DNA of 64,000 nucleotides from Diprion similis (Eukaryota > Arthropoda > Insecta > Hymenoptera > Diprionidae). Position numbers and translations under genes: made by a program. Location: positions 6,331,501 through 6,395,500 of the forward strand of contig NC_060106.1 in the NCBI RefSeq assembly GCF_021155765.1, written 5' to 3'. Below the pieces are notes generated by a model. It did no database searches, was not told the DNA's origin, and worked only from the letters and a program-made list of their open reading frames with translations. Positions 51,015 to 64,000 of the stretch are shown in pieces; within the stretch, counting starts at the first letter, position 1, and each line of letters opens with the position of its first letter.

Positions 51015-52933
51015 AATTGGTAGTCCAAGTTCAGAATTTCGGTGTCTTGCTGCAATGGCTTACATCCGAATATCATCTTGAATTTATGGTTAACTGCGGG
51101 AAAATATCGTGACATAAGATTTGATGAGACGAAAAATTATTGGGACAAAAGTTTTGGAAAATTAAGTTACCTACATGTTTATTTATGAGCATTTTTAGTA
51201 AGAAATGTTGAAAATATAAATTCCTTCGTAAATTCAAGATGGCGGCTGAGGCTTCATGCAGAATCTGTTCGAAACTCTAGATTTAGACTACCAATGACCT
51301 CCACCTCCCAACGATTAGGAAAAGAAAATAGTGGTTCCAATGAGCGTAACACGCCGGACCTCCGTTTCTTTTGCTTTCTATTTTGCTAAGTAATTTACAA
51401 GGCGTTACTATATGCGAACGTAGTTTTAACTATGTGAAAAAATTCCGAGTCCGCGACATGTCGTAAGACAGCTATACCTTATCACGCAGAGAAACTTTGG
51501 ACTCGATTGGAAGAGGACGCGTTTTTGCAACAGCGATTATTGTCGTCTCATTGGGAAAATAATATCAGAAATAATCTATAACATATATGTATAGGCATAG
51601 GTATATTAAACAGATACTGCAATGCCGTACTACGTATAGCCGGTAATTTAAAAAAATATTATGTATCAAACGTATAGTGTTTTGTATTATATATGTATAT
51701 ACACGAAATAAACACCATGCATACGATTCATTACGATTTTTTGTTTCCCTAATATTTCTCGCAGCAATCTCTTATATTGTACGTATCTCAGTAAAAACAA
51801 CGGACATTTGTAAACAGAATTCTTACTGAGGTCATTTACAATGGCACTAACTGACGATGAGTTCTGCGAGACTTAAGATATTTCAAACCTTTTCTGAAAT
51901 AACCTTTTAACCTGCAGCCTGCGTTGACTTAAATGTGTGAAATCAAAGCATGTTCAAACTTCGCTGTTTGTATCCGAATCATAGATCGATTTGTTCTGGA
52001 CCAAATGTCTGTTACCCAGAAAGCGAAAGCGAATTCGAAAGAATAAGAAAGTACTAGAATCTGGCTCTATGGTATAGTTTACATTTTTGCGCAACAATTG
52101 CAAATTATCGACTTCACTCCGTTCGACTCATATTGACATTTCTTGATTTAGCATAAATTAGGGAAGTTGAAGTTGAAGATTTACACAAAATCATTCACGA
52201 AAATGGACCAAATTGTCACAATTTATTGGGAAAATTTGTTCGGGTTAACGAATCACGATAAAGACTGAATATATTACAGTCACCATTGAGTATATCGGAA
52301 CAAGTGCACAAATTTAGTCAAAGTGCAAGGTTTCATGAATAGATAATTGTAACTCAGTAAACAAATTTGTATTCACCAATTTCATTGCTAATGAGGTAAT
52401 TAAATATTACCCTAAATCATCAATGGGTACGAAACGAGACATCTGGCGGAATCGAGGTCAAGTAATAATGCACCTTTGGCGCGAAGATTAATTTCAAAGT
52501 ATTCAGCAATGGTGATTCGCAATAGCAAAGTGATTTTTTTTTAACAACGCATCTGATATTATTCGTAAAAATATGTCAACCTAAACATTTGTCTGTAGTT
52601 GTGTTACAATATAGTAAACGTATTATTTTCATACTATCTCCAGCCAAGGTAACTAAACATCTTTTGGTAAATTGTAGGTTATGACGTTGACTAAAGAATA
52701 TAGTATTGAATTATTTTAACAATGATACATTCTTATCGGATAAATAATTTTTTACGAGTTATGTAAAACAACTTCTGAAAACAAATCCTGAATTCTTGTT
52801 GAGAATGATTTACATCTCGCACTTTGAAATCTGGATTGTTTCTAATAGCCTAATGTAACCTAACCTACAGTATGTATGTTCCATTTAGTCGAAATTTACT
52901 ATATTTCACGCTCACGTTCAAGTAAAAGGAGCC

Positions 52934-55284
52934 ATGAAGTTGTTCCAAACGCCTTCACTTGGAGATTTCAAGCCTCCTTTACTCAACGCTGAGGCCACTG
53001 TTGGTATGGTTGACGGTAGCTTGCGGTATGTGGATCGCGAGCATTTGAATATCTGCATGCAGTCGTATGCTGCATATCTACTCGATCATCCAAATGCAAG
53101 TGTGAGCTCTGATATGCTTGCAACACGAGAAGCTGGTAATGGTATTTCGGCCAAAGATATGTTTTTACCAGTTCAGGAAAGGGCCTTGAAAAAAATTGCA
53201 AGTGTATGGCGTGACAAGGGTTTCATCGAAGCTGTTCATGCAACTGCGGAAGAAGATCCAGCTCAGGTTACAAAAATCTTACACTGGGTAGCTACAAGGT
53301 GCATAAATTTAGTTATTAGTTTCTTTATTTGCTCGTTAATTTTGCCGGCTTTAGTAATTCTATTCCGAGTACCTTAAAATACTAGAAATTATTGCTGATA
53401 GAATACAATGACCAAATTTCAAATGAGGATATTTAAACTTTCAGTGTGATGAGTAAATTTTTGCTGAAAATCCTACGATCCATGTTCATAATATTGATTT
53501 CTTTTCTCTCTTTTTACAGATTGTCTCAACTATTTGATTTGGTAGACAAGCTAGCGTTCAGGAATGAGGGATTACCGATGCTAGCTTCTAGTTCCGCAGC
53601 TGATATAGCCATCACACGTGACTGGGCTACTGCCATTGTAATTATTGTTGAATTTACAAAGTTTTTGTACTAAAGTAACTTGAAAAAACTCAGCTCTTTA
53701 CCTAGAGCCATTGAGCATCGTTAAGAGAAAAAGACCACTTTTATTGCCTTCAGTTTGCTAAAATTCACATCTTTTTGAATTTATTTTTCAATACTTCATT
53801 TTAACTAAACTATTCTACACGCCATCACAATCATAGTGGCTGATTAAAATTTATGTTTCAAAGGTTCGTTGTTTAGCCTGGCATCCACATTGTACACGTC
53901 TTGCTTTAGCAACGCGGGACGATAGGATTCGGGTATTCTGCAAGAACGTGCAGGGTGCAGCAGTTCTGAGACACAGCTTTCAAAAATCTGTATCTTGTTT
54001 GAGTTGGAGGCCCAATTCTGGCAGAGAGTTGGCTGCTGGTTGTCAGATGGGGATTTTAATCTGGAAAGTAGAATTGGGAGCAGCTAGCAGTTCGCTGAGT
54101 CAAGCACTGACTCTGCGACAAAGGGGACATGCCCCAGTCACAAGCGTTGCTTGGAATCCACAGGTAGGATGTCCGAGAAAAATCTCCGCCTTGTTCTTTC
54201 AACAATTTTGTGGAAAATCTTTGTATTGCAAATTTCTTAAACTTTCCTTATGATCCATTTCAGGGTGAATTATTGGTATCTTGCTCTCCAGCAGATAACA
54301 ATATGGTTATCTGGGATACATCTAGAGAAGTTGCAGTCCCTCTAAAATGTGTCAGAGGGGGCGGACTTTGCTTTGTTCGATGGTCTCACTGTGGATCTAG
54401 GCTACTGGCAGCTTCCACTCATTCTGTCTTTAGGTAAAGAATCGTTAGAAAAATGTTGTGAATATATTTTCATCATTTGGTCTATTATATCAAGTATAGT
54501 AAACGACCCAAGAACAATATTGTCGTCAAAATAATTATCCATCATTCTATCAGTGAATATTTTGATGGTTTGGAATTTCTCTTCGAGTAATAATTATACC
54601 TACGATACGCAATTTCTTCGACAGAATATGGAACACTGGAGATGGTTCATCTTGGAAATCTGAAAAGTGGATGGTCCCAAACGGCCGAGTTGCTGCAGCC
54701 TGCTTCGGACCAGATCTCACGCTTTTATTTGTATCAACTGAAGTTCCAGAGATAGTATTTTCACTGCCATTACAAGAAAATATTTTTGACTTGAAACATT
54801 CAGGTGTAAATAACGACGTTAAAGCTGCCATGGCTATAATTGATCTGAAGAAAACAATTTTATACTCTAATCAGCACGAACAACAATGTCTTGGAGGGCG
54901 AGTGATAGCTATGGAGTGGGATCCTACAGGAAAATATCTTGCCATTTTATTTCAGGTTAGTACTCCCGTCCAATCGCTGAGTGAGATAACACATGAAAGT
55001 TTTATTATTTTGCACAGGATAGTCCAATCGTTGTCGTGTTTGCAATGAAACTGCAACCAGGTTTAGTAGCAGCTGACGCGGCTGAAGGGTGCTTGATTAA
55101 AGGATTTCCTGGAGAGGTGCCAAATTGTATGAATTTCCAACAGGACTTTGACTTTGATTCTGACTCCAGAGGTGCCTGCCTGACAATCGCGTGGTCAAGT
55201 GGAAGGGTTCAACATTTTCCAATAGTCAATTCCAACAGTATTGCGCATTCCAGCTTCATCACTAATCACTCATATATAAATTAA
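52934..55284 (+). CDS. Aladin: Aladin, WD-repeat nucleoporin
   Basis: Six exons join in phase: 52934-53298, 53520-53637, 53864-54163, 54264-54433, 54625-54955 and 55018-55284 (stop), 516 residues. The N-terminal third (MKLFQTPSLGDFKPP to about residue 160) matches the aladin pattern, including VWRDKGF before the WD region. WD repeats follow from about residue 162: VRCLAWHPHCTRLALATRDD, VSCLSWRPNSGRELAAGCQM, VTSVAWNPQ, VIWDTSRE with the family-typical RGGG, RIWNTGDG, AMEWDPTGKYLA and a final WSSGRVQHFP. Human aladin (AAAS, triple-A syndrome) has 546 residues with the same landmarks. Aladin is a scaffold nucleoporin anchored at pores through NDC1 and also acts at mitotic spindles. All six exon boundaries keep phase. 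The start ATG follows GGAGCC. Likely complete and functional. Confidence 0.95.
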
Positions 55285-55586
55285 GAACCGATGTCTTTAA
55301 TTTGTCACTGAAAAAATGAATTCTGATACCATGATACAGATGCAAAACTAGATTGTCACTCTGGCATAACTGTAGTTATAATCCCAAGATTGAGAACTAA
55401 TCAACCTTTTGTCAAACCTTATAATATAATACGTGTAGTGATTTCTTATGCAACACCTTAAACTAGTTATCTGCCATTTGAACCAGATTTGTTATTATGA
55501 ATATATGTGTATACAATATCAATATGAGTTACGTTTGTTATTTGTAATTTGTACATAGATGTCAAAGACATTGAAAACATGAAACT

Positions 55587-55592
55587 AATAAA
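55587..55592 (+). terminator. Probable aladin polyadenylation signal
   Basis: AATAAA about 300 bp after the aladin stop codon, followed by T-rich and GT-containing DNA. Other A-rich hexamers nearby could also serve. Confidence 0.45.
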
Positions 55593-55746
55593 TAACATTT
55601 TTACATGGGTTGTACGTACAATAATAGTATTTGCTACCTTTTGTTGAACATCATTAAAGAAATTTTATTTTTTATTAAAAATTGTTTCTGGTTGCTATTT
55701 TCAAATTTCAAAATCGATGACAAATATGTAATACAAAGTAAACGAA

Positions 55747-55871
55747 TTAAAGGCCGCTGACCTGGCTTGTAAATAGCAATTCCGTGAGGTCATAAGCACT
55801 TGGGCAAGGAAATTGCCCTGCTGCTTTTTCATGAAATATGTATATGCCATACCAGGTCAGCGGGGCATTAA
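55747..55871. mobile_element. 117-bp TTAA-flanked mini-element with inverted ends
   Basis: TTAA (55747-55750) and TTAA (55868-55871) flank 117 bp whose ends carry the perfect inverted repeat CCGCTGACCTGG / CCAGGTCAGCGG. A small internal stem (GGGCAA-GGAAA-TTGCCC) lies near the centre. The size, ends and TTAA duplications fit a piggyBac-type MITE. It sits between the convergent aladin and adiponectin receptor genes. Confidence 0.65.
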
Positions 55872-58379
55872 CGCATTTTGGTTACGAATTATGAATTCAT
55901 GACACAGTGCTCAAGTGTCAGCAATGAGTTACGAGGGATTGTTTGAGATTGGGATTCGGTTGTCTGGATATAACTGAAAATTTGCCACTTGCATCATACC
56001 ATAAACGCTTATTTTAGATAGTACTCTTACTATAAAAATAATAGAAACTGAAATTATGCATTCCTTGGCTAGTTGCAAACTATATGAATTCAAGAATTAA
56101 TTTGCAGACGAATATTCATCATAAACATTAATTCGCATTTCAAACTCAAAAAATTATCTTTTAATTTCATATTTAAAAGGTATCAGAGAGAAATTTGTTT
56201 TTAGTATAAAATTTTTATTATACCAGTGAATGAAAATACAACAATGTATTATACATTTCTCGCTTGCATATATTAACCAAATCTGTATTATGTGATGAGA
56301 TTTATAGTTACGTGTCACATATTTCAGAATACAACTTCATAATCTTGTTATATTATATTAATTAATTGTTCGTTGGTTAGTGTTCATTTTCTTGGAAAAT
56401 ATATGCAATTTTTAATATACTCTTTTACATTTATTACTCTAACACGATAATCATCGTTCTACGTGAATTTGTTTAAAAAATACATTTCGAGTGATACATT
56501 CAACTCATTTTACAATATGTATATATATATATAGGTATATATATACATACAGTACCCCAGTCAATTAAATTTGGGTTATACAATCGCAAAAACTTTTTAA
56601 AAATGATCGATTTAATAGAATTTTATACACGTTTGTACTACAAAACAACTAAATTACTATCAAGTTTCGAACGATATACTCGTACACTCATGTTCTCAAA
56701 GTAAAACAGTTCACTCTAATTGATGAACAAGTAACTCATAGACCGAATAGTGGAAACAAATATCTCCATGTTTATAATTTACAATAGATAATGTTCATTT
56801 ATTTATTTATTTAAAGTTTGTTTCATTTGTGTAAAAAATTTGCAACATCATTTATTGAATTATAAATACTAAAAACTCTAAATATAGAAGAAAATAGAGC
56901 CCAGAATTTGTTTGCAGAGCTAGTCATATTTGTAATAAGAATTATTCAAGTGGAAGATATATGAAAATTTCTGGAAAACATACAAAATTTGTTTCAGTAT
57001 TCTTACATTTCATCGTTTATGAATACGTAGTACTATTGTTGTAGAACTGAGGTGAAAAATGGAGTTAGTGAAATAAACATTGTATATGTATTCGATTCTG
57101 GGACGTTTGTAGTATACAAATTGTTAGTTATGCTTTGTCGACCAGTACCAATTTAATATTCAAGACATGATAGTACTCGAAATGTTATCCACGACAGGGA
57201 TAAAATCTTTTATACATATTACCAGGATTTTCAAAAATTTCGTAGAATACAATTCAATAATTATCAATTATCATATTGGTCGTATATTATTATTCATCAC
57301 CCACAGTTCTCACTTAAAGTATTCAAAAATAGTTCATCAATATTCCCACTTCGGTAACAATTTAATATCTTAGCGTCATCATCTACATCGAAATAACTAA
57401 AATTAAATAATCATAAAAATTTAAGTTAAGCAGTTTCTACTTAATAATGACAATGATAACACATGTAACTAATAACATAACATTGGTAGCTATAGTAACT
57501 TAATGAAAACCTAAATTGTACTAAGAATCAACTAAATTGCTATATTACCAAAGGCCCATAGAATAGTTTGTAGAATAACAATTCCAATTTTTGCTCGATA
57601 CCTTTTGTAATATTTCGATTAATTACATGGAATCGATTACTTAAGTAACTAACGGCTTAAATCCCGTGCTCTGGTATTTAACATTAACCTTTGGGAACCA
57701 AATCATGGGTAATATTATTCAATAGTATGTGACAGCCAACACAATGTGTTTCAAAGATCTGGAAACATCATTTATTAAAGAGCAATTAAAATTTCTCACA
57801 TCTTCACAAGCGGGTACAACGATTATATCTAAAAGAACAGTGGATTATGAAATAAATGGTAAAACTGTAAAGATGTAGACAAATAAGTATTATAAAGAAT
57901 ATTCAGGTAGTACTTTTGGATAATTTATTACGCCTTTCAAGGAAAAGGCTTGCAAAAAAAATTCTTGAGAAACATTTTCTATCAAAAATTACATCAAAGT
58001 AAAGAAATGGCGTAGGTCAAAAAATCAGATTGTGAGTTGAATTTCTTTGAATTTTTCAAAATTAGTGAAAAAAACGTCATATACTGTTCAGTTTGTGCAT
58101 TATTGTACAGTAATATCGATTTAGATATAATGGACTGCCCTTGTTATTGGAAAATGTCAACAGCACTCTTACCATACACTTGAGGTACCAGAGCTGGTGC
58201 AAAATAATGTTTGACTTGTTAAATTAGAAATTTTGCACCACACGCTCGTTCACGAGAAAAGAAAATTGGAAAAAGGTAAAAGGAAAAGCAAAATATTTAT
58301 GAAGATCGTTTCAAAGCACTGCATATAAAAATTCGAGCGTGGATTAAAAGCAAACCATAAACTATTAAAGATAAATTGA
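55872..58379. other. Intergenic region and probable 3' UTR of the adiponectin receptor gene
   Basis: AT-rich sequence between two convergent genes. Minus-strand AATAAA at about 57769-57774 could end the receptor transcript. No coding exon is seen. Confidence 0.5.
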
Positions 58380-61300
58380 TTAAAAGGCTATTGCTTGGGA
58401 TGGATCAGCGCATTCACCAACTGTCATTCGATACATGGCCATTTCTGTTATTCCATGGTAATGAACAAACGCTGCGGCTATAACAAGCACGTGGAAGATT
58501 TGGTGACTCTGAAACTGAATTTAATTTTTTTTTCAGTTGGATTAATATTTCTAGTTCACTAATTCCGTTAATTTTATTCTGAGTCAAGTCTGAAACTTAC
58601 CCAAATATCAAATTTTCCTGGAAAAAATCTTTCTGGGACACGCCACGCGTAAAACATAGCTCCCAAGATGTAAAGGCACCCCATAAGAATCAACCATCCC
58701 AGAGATGCTTGACTTATCGCTTTAAACCAGCCCTCAGCAATAGCATAATGAACAGCTGGTATCACCTATAATAGGACAAAGGTAAATATAGAAAAATATT
58801 TGTATATATGTTTAAAATTTACATATAAAGATCAGGCACACGTTCTGGTGAACTTTCACATTTTTGACTTGATTACTACGTCAACTGTGCAGTTTGTATC
58901 GGAATTCAAATCTACTACACAGGATTTTACGAGATTGTATTAGATTTCTATTTCAATCGGAATATCCTGCACTTTTGAAATTATCTAAGCTGAAAATCCC
59001 TGGAAAGGAATAATTATGATAAAATTTTCACGTTTTAAGCGAAACCTTGTTGAACTACTGAGAAATCGTATAGCAGGTTATAGGGATGTGAGGTAAAACA
59101 ATTATAATACTTGTTGATATCAATAATTTTGGTATTAAGAAAAATTCAGACTGTTTCAAAACTTGAAGGCTTTAAAAAAAGACCTGAAACTTTTACAATG
59201 GTACTTGATTTCACTGGTAAAATTGTATGTCGGATTGTTACACATCATCTGATTATTGAGATGATTTGAAAAAATTTTATAAGATGAGCAAATACTATAA
59301 TTTACTGTATTGATAGTGCCATACAAATTAATCTAGTTCATCTTTTGTTGGATCAAAACCGAAAACCCTTCCACAGATTGTTGTCCGTGCGAGAAAAGTA
59401 GATCTCATTGATAGTAACTTTGATTTAATAGGCATGGATCTAATGAAATGGTGACAACCGAATATGCAATGATAATGTAAACAGACAAATATGCAAATGA
59501 ACAGCTAGTAATTATAACTTACCCCACTGAGGCCAAAGCCCATGAAAACTCCTGCTCGAAGTGGTCTATAGCTCGGCTCACTGAATTTTTCCCAGAGGGA
59601 AACAACAATGCTTGTAATGCCGAGGACAACAACAACTGATAGGTATATTAGTTTTGGTTGGTAATCACAATAGAATCCGTAATATAACCACGGAACAAAA
59701 CTGCCCATTATCAGCATAGCAATGCCGCAGTAATCCAATTTCGAAAACAACTTTCCTACACATTCGCTGTGGCAGTGGACCGTGTGAAAAGCAAAAGACA
59801 TTCCCAGACACACAATAGCTCCAGCAAAGAATGCAGCAAACACTAATTTTTCTTCCAGTTGTATTTCGACAGGTGGTTGGGTTAAAAAGAAAATTGCTAT
59901 TCCTATGAATGCTACACATCCTGTAATGTAAAAATATAATTACTCAGTAAGATGAAAATGTACAGGAACAACGGTCATACGTCCATTATATCAGGTGATA
60001 TGTACCTTCAATACACACTTTTTGTTTCAGATTTTTGTTCAATGATGTAGGTATTTGTCAACCTTTTTTCAGAAGCAGATTTCAGATATTTGGTAACTGA
60101 AGATGATTGCTTTACCAGGTTGTCTATATATTGCATAATATGAGTTTGGTGAAGGATACATCGTCGCTGTCACTATCCTATTATGTTGAGAGAGCGATAG
60201 GGGTCAGTTATAGCGTTGTTAAAAATAACAGTGATGGAAAACATCCATCAGTTTTCGAACTGTGCACTGATTGATTGTTAATTTTCGTAACATTTAAGAT
60301 ATTATCGACACCAATATGTATTTTCTCAATTAAAAATATTAGAATATCCCTAGAATATGATTCTTTAATAAATAAAAACTCGAAACAACTTTTGTATACT
60401 GTTTTAAAATAGGTACTTCAGATAAAAATTTACTCGACAACTTTCAGATTTTTTTTTTGATATAATCCAATTTAGCAAATAGGTATTATGCGAGTCCAGT
60501 GAAGTGAAAGAATTTTCCATGTTATGGTTTGGTTGCTTAGAGGGAGGGCGCGACAAGAAAGTGCGAAAATACTATCATGTAATATATGGACAACCTTTGG
60601 GTAATTAATTTTTAATAGATTGTACAAATATATGAATAACCCATTGAAACTATAACAGTATAGTTTTATCCCTTTAGTTGGTACATCTAGGTATCTTAAT
60701 CAACATTCAGACGCGAGATATTGATACGGAGTATTTTGTTATTCAACTAATAAATGTTTTGATTGTATAAATTTGAAAAATGATTCACAAACACTGATTC
60801 TCTAAACGTTCATCTCCATATCAGATGATTTTTCATAGTTGGATACATAAAATTCCATCTAAATAATTATATCAAACGTACACAGGATGAACTGATTACT
60901 GTAACAAGATTATGAAAAAAAAAACATCTTACCTAGCAAATGGGTCCATATATTGCCAGTCTCAGTATGAATACGGAAGATGCTCTTAAAACAAGCATAG
61001 AAGGATGGCAAAGGTGGTCTGTGTCCAGCATGTAGAAAATCATTATCCTGCAGCCATCTAGGCAAGTTTCGGAAGTGGCATTGTTTCCACGATGCTTCCC
61101 AAACCTAATGAAAATATATTTTAAGATGTTATTCTAGCTCATATTGCTTGCATATTTTCGGTCTGGATAATTATTCAAACCCACAGGAAACCTCATGGAA
61201 ATATTTGATTTGTGCGAAATTTTTCGTAATTTCAGTATACATTCTGAACTATACAACACTTCACAAAATTTCGAAGAGTTCAGACTTATGCAAAAAAAAA

Positions 61301-62751
61301 AAAAAAAAATTCTTGACGAAATATGAATTTTTTTTTGTGTATAACTGATATCGAAGATTTTTTGTAATTAATCTTGATTAAAATTCAACTATTTTCGGAA
61401 AATAGTACTTTTAATGATAATAATGCATAAGATGAAAACAGATTAGAAAGCCAATAAACATTCGGAAGGTCAGTTCCCTAAATGAATTGATATTTGGTTG
61501 AGAAAAATATTTCTTTTACTACATGCTCCTAAACTTTTATCAACCTTGAAAAATGGGAATAGCTAAAAATTCCTTTTGCCAAGAAGGTGGGATCTAATCA
61601 AGGCTTTTTTATATGACTTTTGTTTAACGTATAAGTGTACAAGACCAGAATGTTTACCGACACTTTCATAAAAACTGTCGATTTGATAATTAAATATTAC
61701 TCATTGTTAGTAAAACTATATAGAGGAGGTACAAAGTCATTGTAGACTGAAACTGAATTTACAGAAATTATGTTAATTGTAATTGATAAAGAACGGTGTA
61801 CCACTGTACATATTATACAAAAAAAAAATAGATCTCTATTAAAAACATAAACAATAAATGAACACAATTCACAAGACTTGTAACGACTTGTCAAAAACAT
61901 GATAAATATTGTGAAGTATAAGAGTAAAAATGCCGTTCATTGAACTATTGGCAATATATTTTTGCAAATGGCTATGTAGCATGTTGTGAAAAATTTTCTT
62001 CCAATAAATACTTTTGCCAATGAAAAGAAGTAACTGAGAGTATTCAAAGTGTTGAATAAATTTGAGAAATAAATCTTAAAAAATACTCACTTTACGGACA
62101 AATTCTTCAGCTTGTTCAGCTGCATTGTGAGCTAAAGCTCCCAGGTCTATTTCGTCGCTCAGTACCCCAGCTTTTAGTACCTCTGTCATCTGAAATGATA
62201 GGAAGAGTACCATAGTAAATGATGTTTAATTGCTGGTTACATAAAATACTTTAGCGTACCGTTGGATACCTATTGGCCATCTCGTTTTATATAAATTATC
62301 ACAATTTCTACTAGAGTATCGAAGTTGCGGTGAAAATTGAAAAAAAAATATGACAGTAAATGAGAATAAAGACCAACCACATAGTCCTTGCCAGTTAGCG
62401 CCTTGCTGAAATATCAACCAGAGCTACAACAGGCAGTGGTATAAAACAGTGAAGTAAAGAAGTGAAATCAAACTTTAATTTGCTTTTGGAATATTGAGGA
62501 AGGTATACCTCGCAGTCTAGTAAATGATCATCTTCTGGTGTAGAAGGTAGCGGACAGCCAACACCATCTTCTTCCTCGCCAAGGCAACTAGCATCATCAT
62601 CGTCTAATAAGTCTTTCACTTCGTGTAAACCCGGTATATCGCTGTTTAAGGAAACTCGATCACTCCATGGAATTCGATGACGGATTACTGACTCTCCTCC
62701 TGAAGCCAAGTCTCCTCTATCCTCCACAATCATATCCTCAAATGTAGACAT
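58380..62751 (-). CDS. AdipoR: Adiponectin receptor, seven-transmembrane PAQR protein
   Basis: Six exons on the minus strand: 62751-62509, 62189-62091, 61104-60933, 59920-59523, 58765-58601 and 58514-58380 (stop), 403 residues, all phases consistent. An acidic cytosolic N-terminus (about 1-110) precedes the conserved SIFRIHTETGNIWTHLL, then seven hydrophobic segments. The zinc and ceramidase-type residues of the family are present: His217 in FAFHTVHCHS, Asp234 in FSKLDYCG, and His363 and His367 in FQSHQIFHVL (numbers from my join). In mammals AdipoR1/2 bind adiponectin and show ceramidase activity. In insects the single receptor is linked to lipid and insulin signalling, and its ligand is unsettled. 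Length and landmarks suggest a complete gene. The ATG of exon 1 (MSTFEDMIVE) is the only good start seen. Confidence 0.96.
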
Positions 62752-64000
62752 TTTTGTAATGAAAATATCCTATTGCTGCGATATTTGGTTGCTGTGTTAC
62801 AAACTATGGTAGCTCTGGAACAAACGTTTTCAATTGTATTTATGTGTTCGTTAGAGAATCTGAAACAATTCATTCTGTAAACTCCTAAAGAAGTGTATGC
62901 ATCAAAATTATGTGCATTACACGCCAGAATGGCATAAATCTTATGAGTAAGATAAGCACAGGTGTATACTATAGAGTAAGGTGGTTATTAGTGTCGATAA
63001 TTTATTTACGTGACATAAGTGCACCTACAAGTGCAATTGTATTTGAAACAGTAGCTGACATATATCATTTCCTGATAAAAATTCTGTTTTTCAGCTGACA
63101 TTGATCGCTAACATTGGTGCTGTTGTATAACATGCTAATCATATTGTGATAAATAAAAAAAAAATAAAAAATTGTAGCAGTTGGATATATGCTTGACCAG
63201 CAGACTGTAATGTTGAAAGAAAAATTCGCCATGACAGTAGTAAAAACTTTGATTGTTGATGCAAATCATTTATTCAAGGCAAATTGATCGACCAAATGCT
63301 GCTGCATTTGAAATATAATCATTTATTATTACAATTTCACATTCAAATTACTAATGCAAGAATTTGTAGTGGCAAAGTACTTGCGAGGCATGAATAGTCA
63401 AATTGAAAGTGGACTTGAGTGTAGCATTAATCAGGTGATACGACGCTTGAGCCGACTTAATCCAGATAAGATTACAAATATTGACACCAAATAATTCTGG
63501 CAAAGTCCCTAACCTTTGCTGAGGTAACAATTTTTTAGAGAGACTGAAAGATTTAGTCTGGTTAGAATTCTTAATTAGATTAAATTGATATTTTACTTCA
63601 AGAAAATTTCTCGTTGAAATAAATGAACAATTTTTATTGTTCATTAATAAAATAATTTCAGTGGATTTTTAAGAAATTTGTATTGTCATAGCGTTGTTGA
63701 CGGTACATTTATGTAACAGATATTACTAATCCTCATCATATCTTAGCATCAAAGTGAATACATCAAAACTTTCTACAGACCGGTCTTCTTATACATAATT
63801 GATTAAAATAAAACTCTAACAGTAAGAGAAGTGTCAAAGCGAACTAACAAAAATCAGGGATTATGGTATCAATCAATCAAATAATCTCCAATTGTGATGC
63901 GTAATTTACTTTTGGGAATGAAACAGGTCAACATTATCATAGAAAAAAGGACAATGATAGTAGAGTGTAATTTTTGAGAAACATTAGTGTTGTAACGAAA
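62752..64000. other. 5' flank of the adiponectin receptor gene
   Basis: AT-rich, without a CpG-rich core promoter, so an untranslated first exon may lie beyond the right edge. Short open frames on both strands (62910-63098 plus, 63351-63644 minus) lack splice signals and composition support. Confidence 0.45.

Larger units (their letters stand above)
48844..52933. other. Upstream region of aladin: non-coding, one MITE, pyrimidine-rich patch
   Basis: Holds the hairpin element at 49195-49390, a pyrimidine-rich, GC-richer block at about 50450-50960 whose Pro/Ser-rich frames look like composition effects, and an 18-G run at 50997-51014. TAACCTAACCTA occurs at 52856-52867, about 70 bp before the aladin start codon. 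Confidence 0.5.

Noticed and set aside
53299..53377. Extension of aladin exon 1 into a hydrophobic tail
   Set aside because: Reads through the AAG|GTGCAT donor into intron; splicing to 53520 restores the family sequence in phase.
62395..62508. Extension of adiponectin receptor exon 1
   Set aside because: Lies beyond the CGAG|GTATAC donor; splicing to 62189 keeps the frame and leads into the conserved core.
1..64000. tRNA, rRNA, known insect microRNAs, CRISPR arrays
   Set aside because: Scanned by eye for tRNA B-box-like patterns and for familiar mature miRNA sequences; none was seen, although a tool-based search could find divergent ones.

Overview
The window looks like AT-rich insect nuclear DNA. 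Genes are split by GT-AG introns, TATA/AATAAA signals and microsatellites are common, and there are several small inverted-repeat transposon relics. Two proteins are recognisable and animal-type: the nucleoporin aladin and an adiponectin receptor (PAQR family). A hymenopteran is a reasonable guess, but nothing here proves the order. All exon joins below were worked out by eye from splice sites and reading phase; no alignment or transcript data were available.

Left part (1-11.7 kb): the 5' portion of an unidentified minus-strand gene that appears to run off the left edge. A TATA-equipped promoter near 11.7 kb is followed by a tiny first coding exon (MSDQESLDDQRP), which joins in phase to a 48-nt exon at 6.15-6.20 kb. 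Further ATG-containing candidate exons lie at 5.1-5.2, 4.4 and 1.8-1.9 kb. Four exons end in the same phase (phase 1), as expected for alternative starts feeding one downstream exon, possibly the coding stretch at 1-106. A compact promoter-like block at 5.18-5.36 kb carries two perfect CACGTG E-boxes, a perfect CRE and a CCAAT box.

Middle-left (15.6-25.0 kb): a minus-strand gene of seven resolved coding exons, about 1,454 residues without its N-terminus. The protein is largely disordered, with a Tyr/Pro-rich segment, a basic nuclear-localisation-like cluster and one very large Ser/Thr/Asp/Glu-rich exon. I do not recognise it. One of its introns seems to use a GC donor. A long hairpin sits in another intron.

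Centre (25-52.9 kb): about 28 kb without a confident gene. It holds transposon relics, a second long hairpin, a dense microsatellite cluster at 34.8-37.4 kb, CpG-richer promoter-like patches and two small minus-strand candidate exons that join in phase (28.6 and 35.1 kb). The 5' exons of the 15.6-25 kb gene may lie here.

Right part (52.9-62.8 kb): aladin on the plus strand (six exons, 516 aa) and an adiponectin receptor on the minus strand (six exons, 403 aa) face each other tail to tail across about 3 kb, which contains a 117-bp TTAA-flanked mini-element. The last 1.2 kb is the 5' flank of the receptor gene. No operons, RNA genes or CRISPR arrays were seen.
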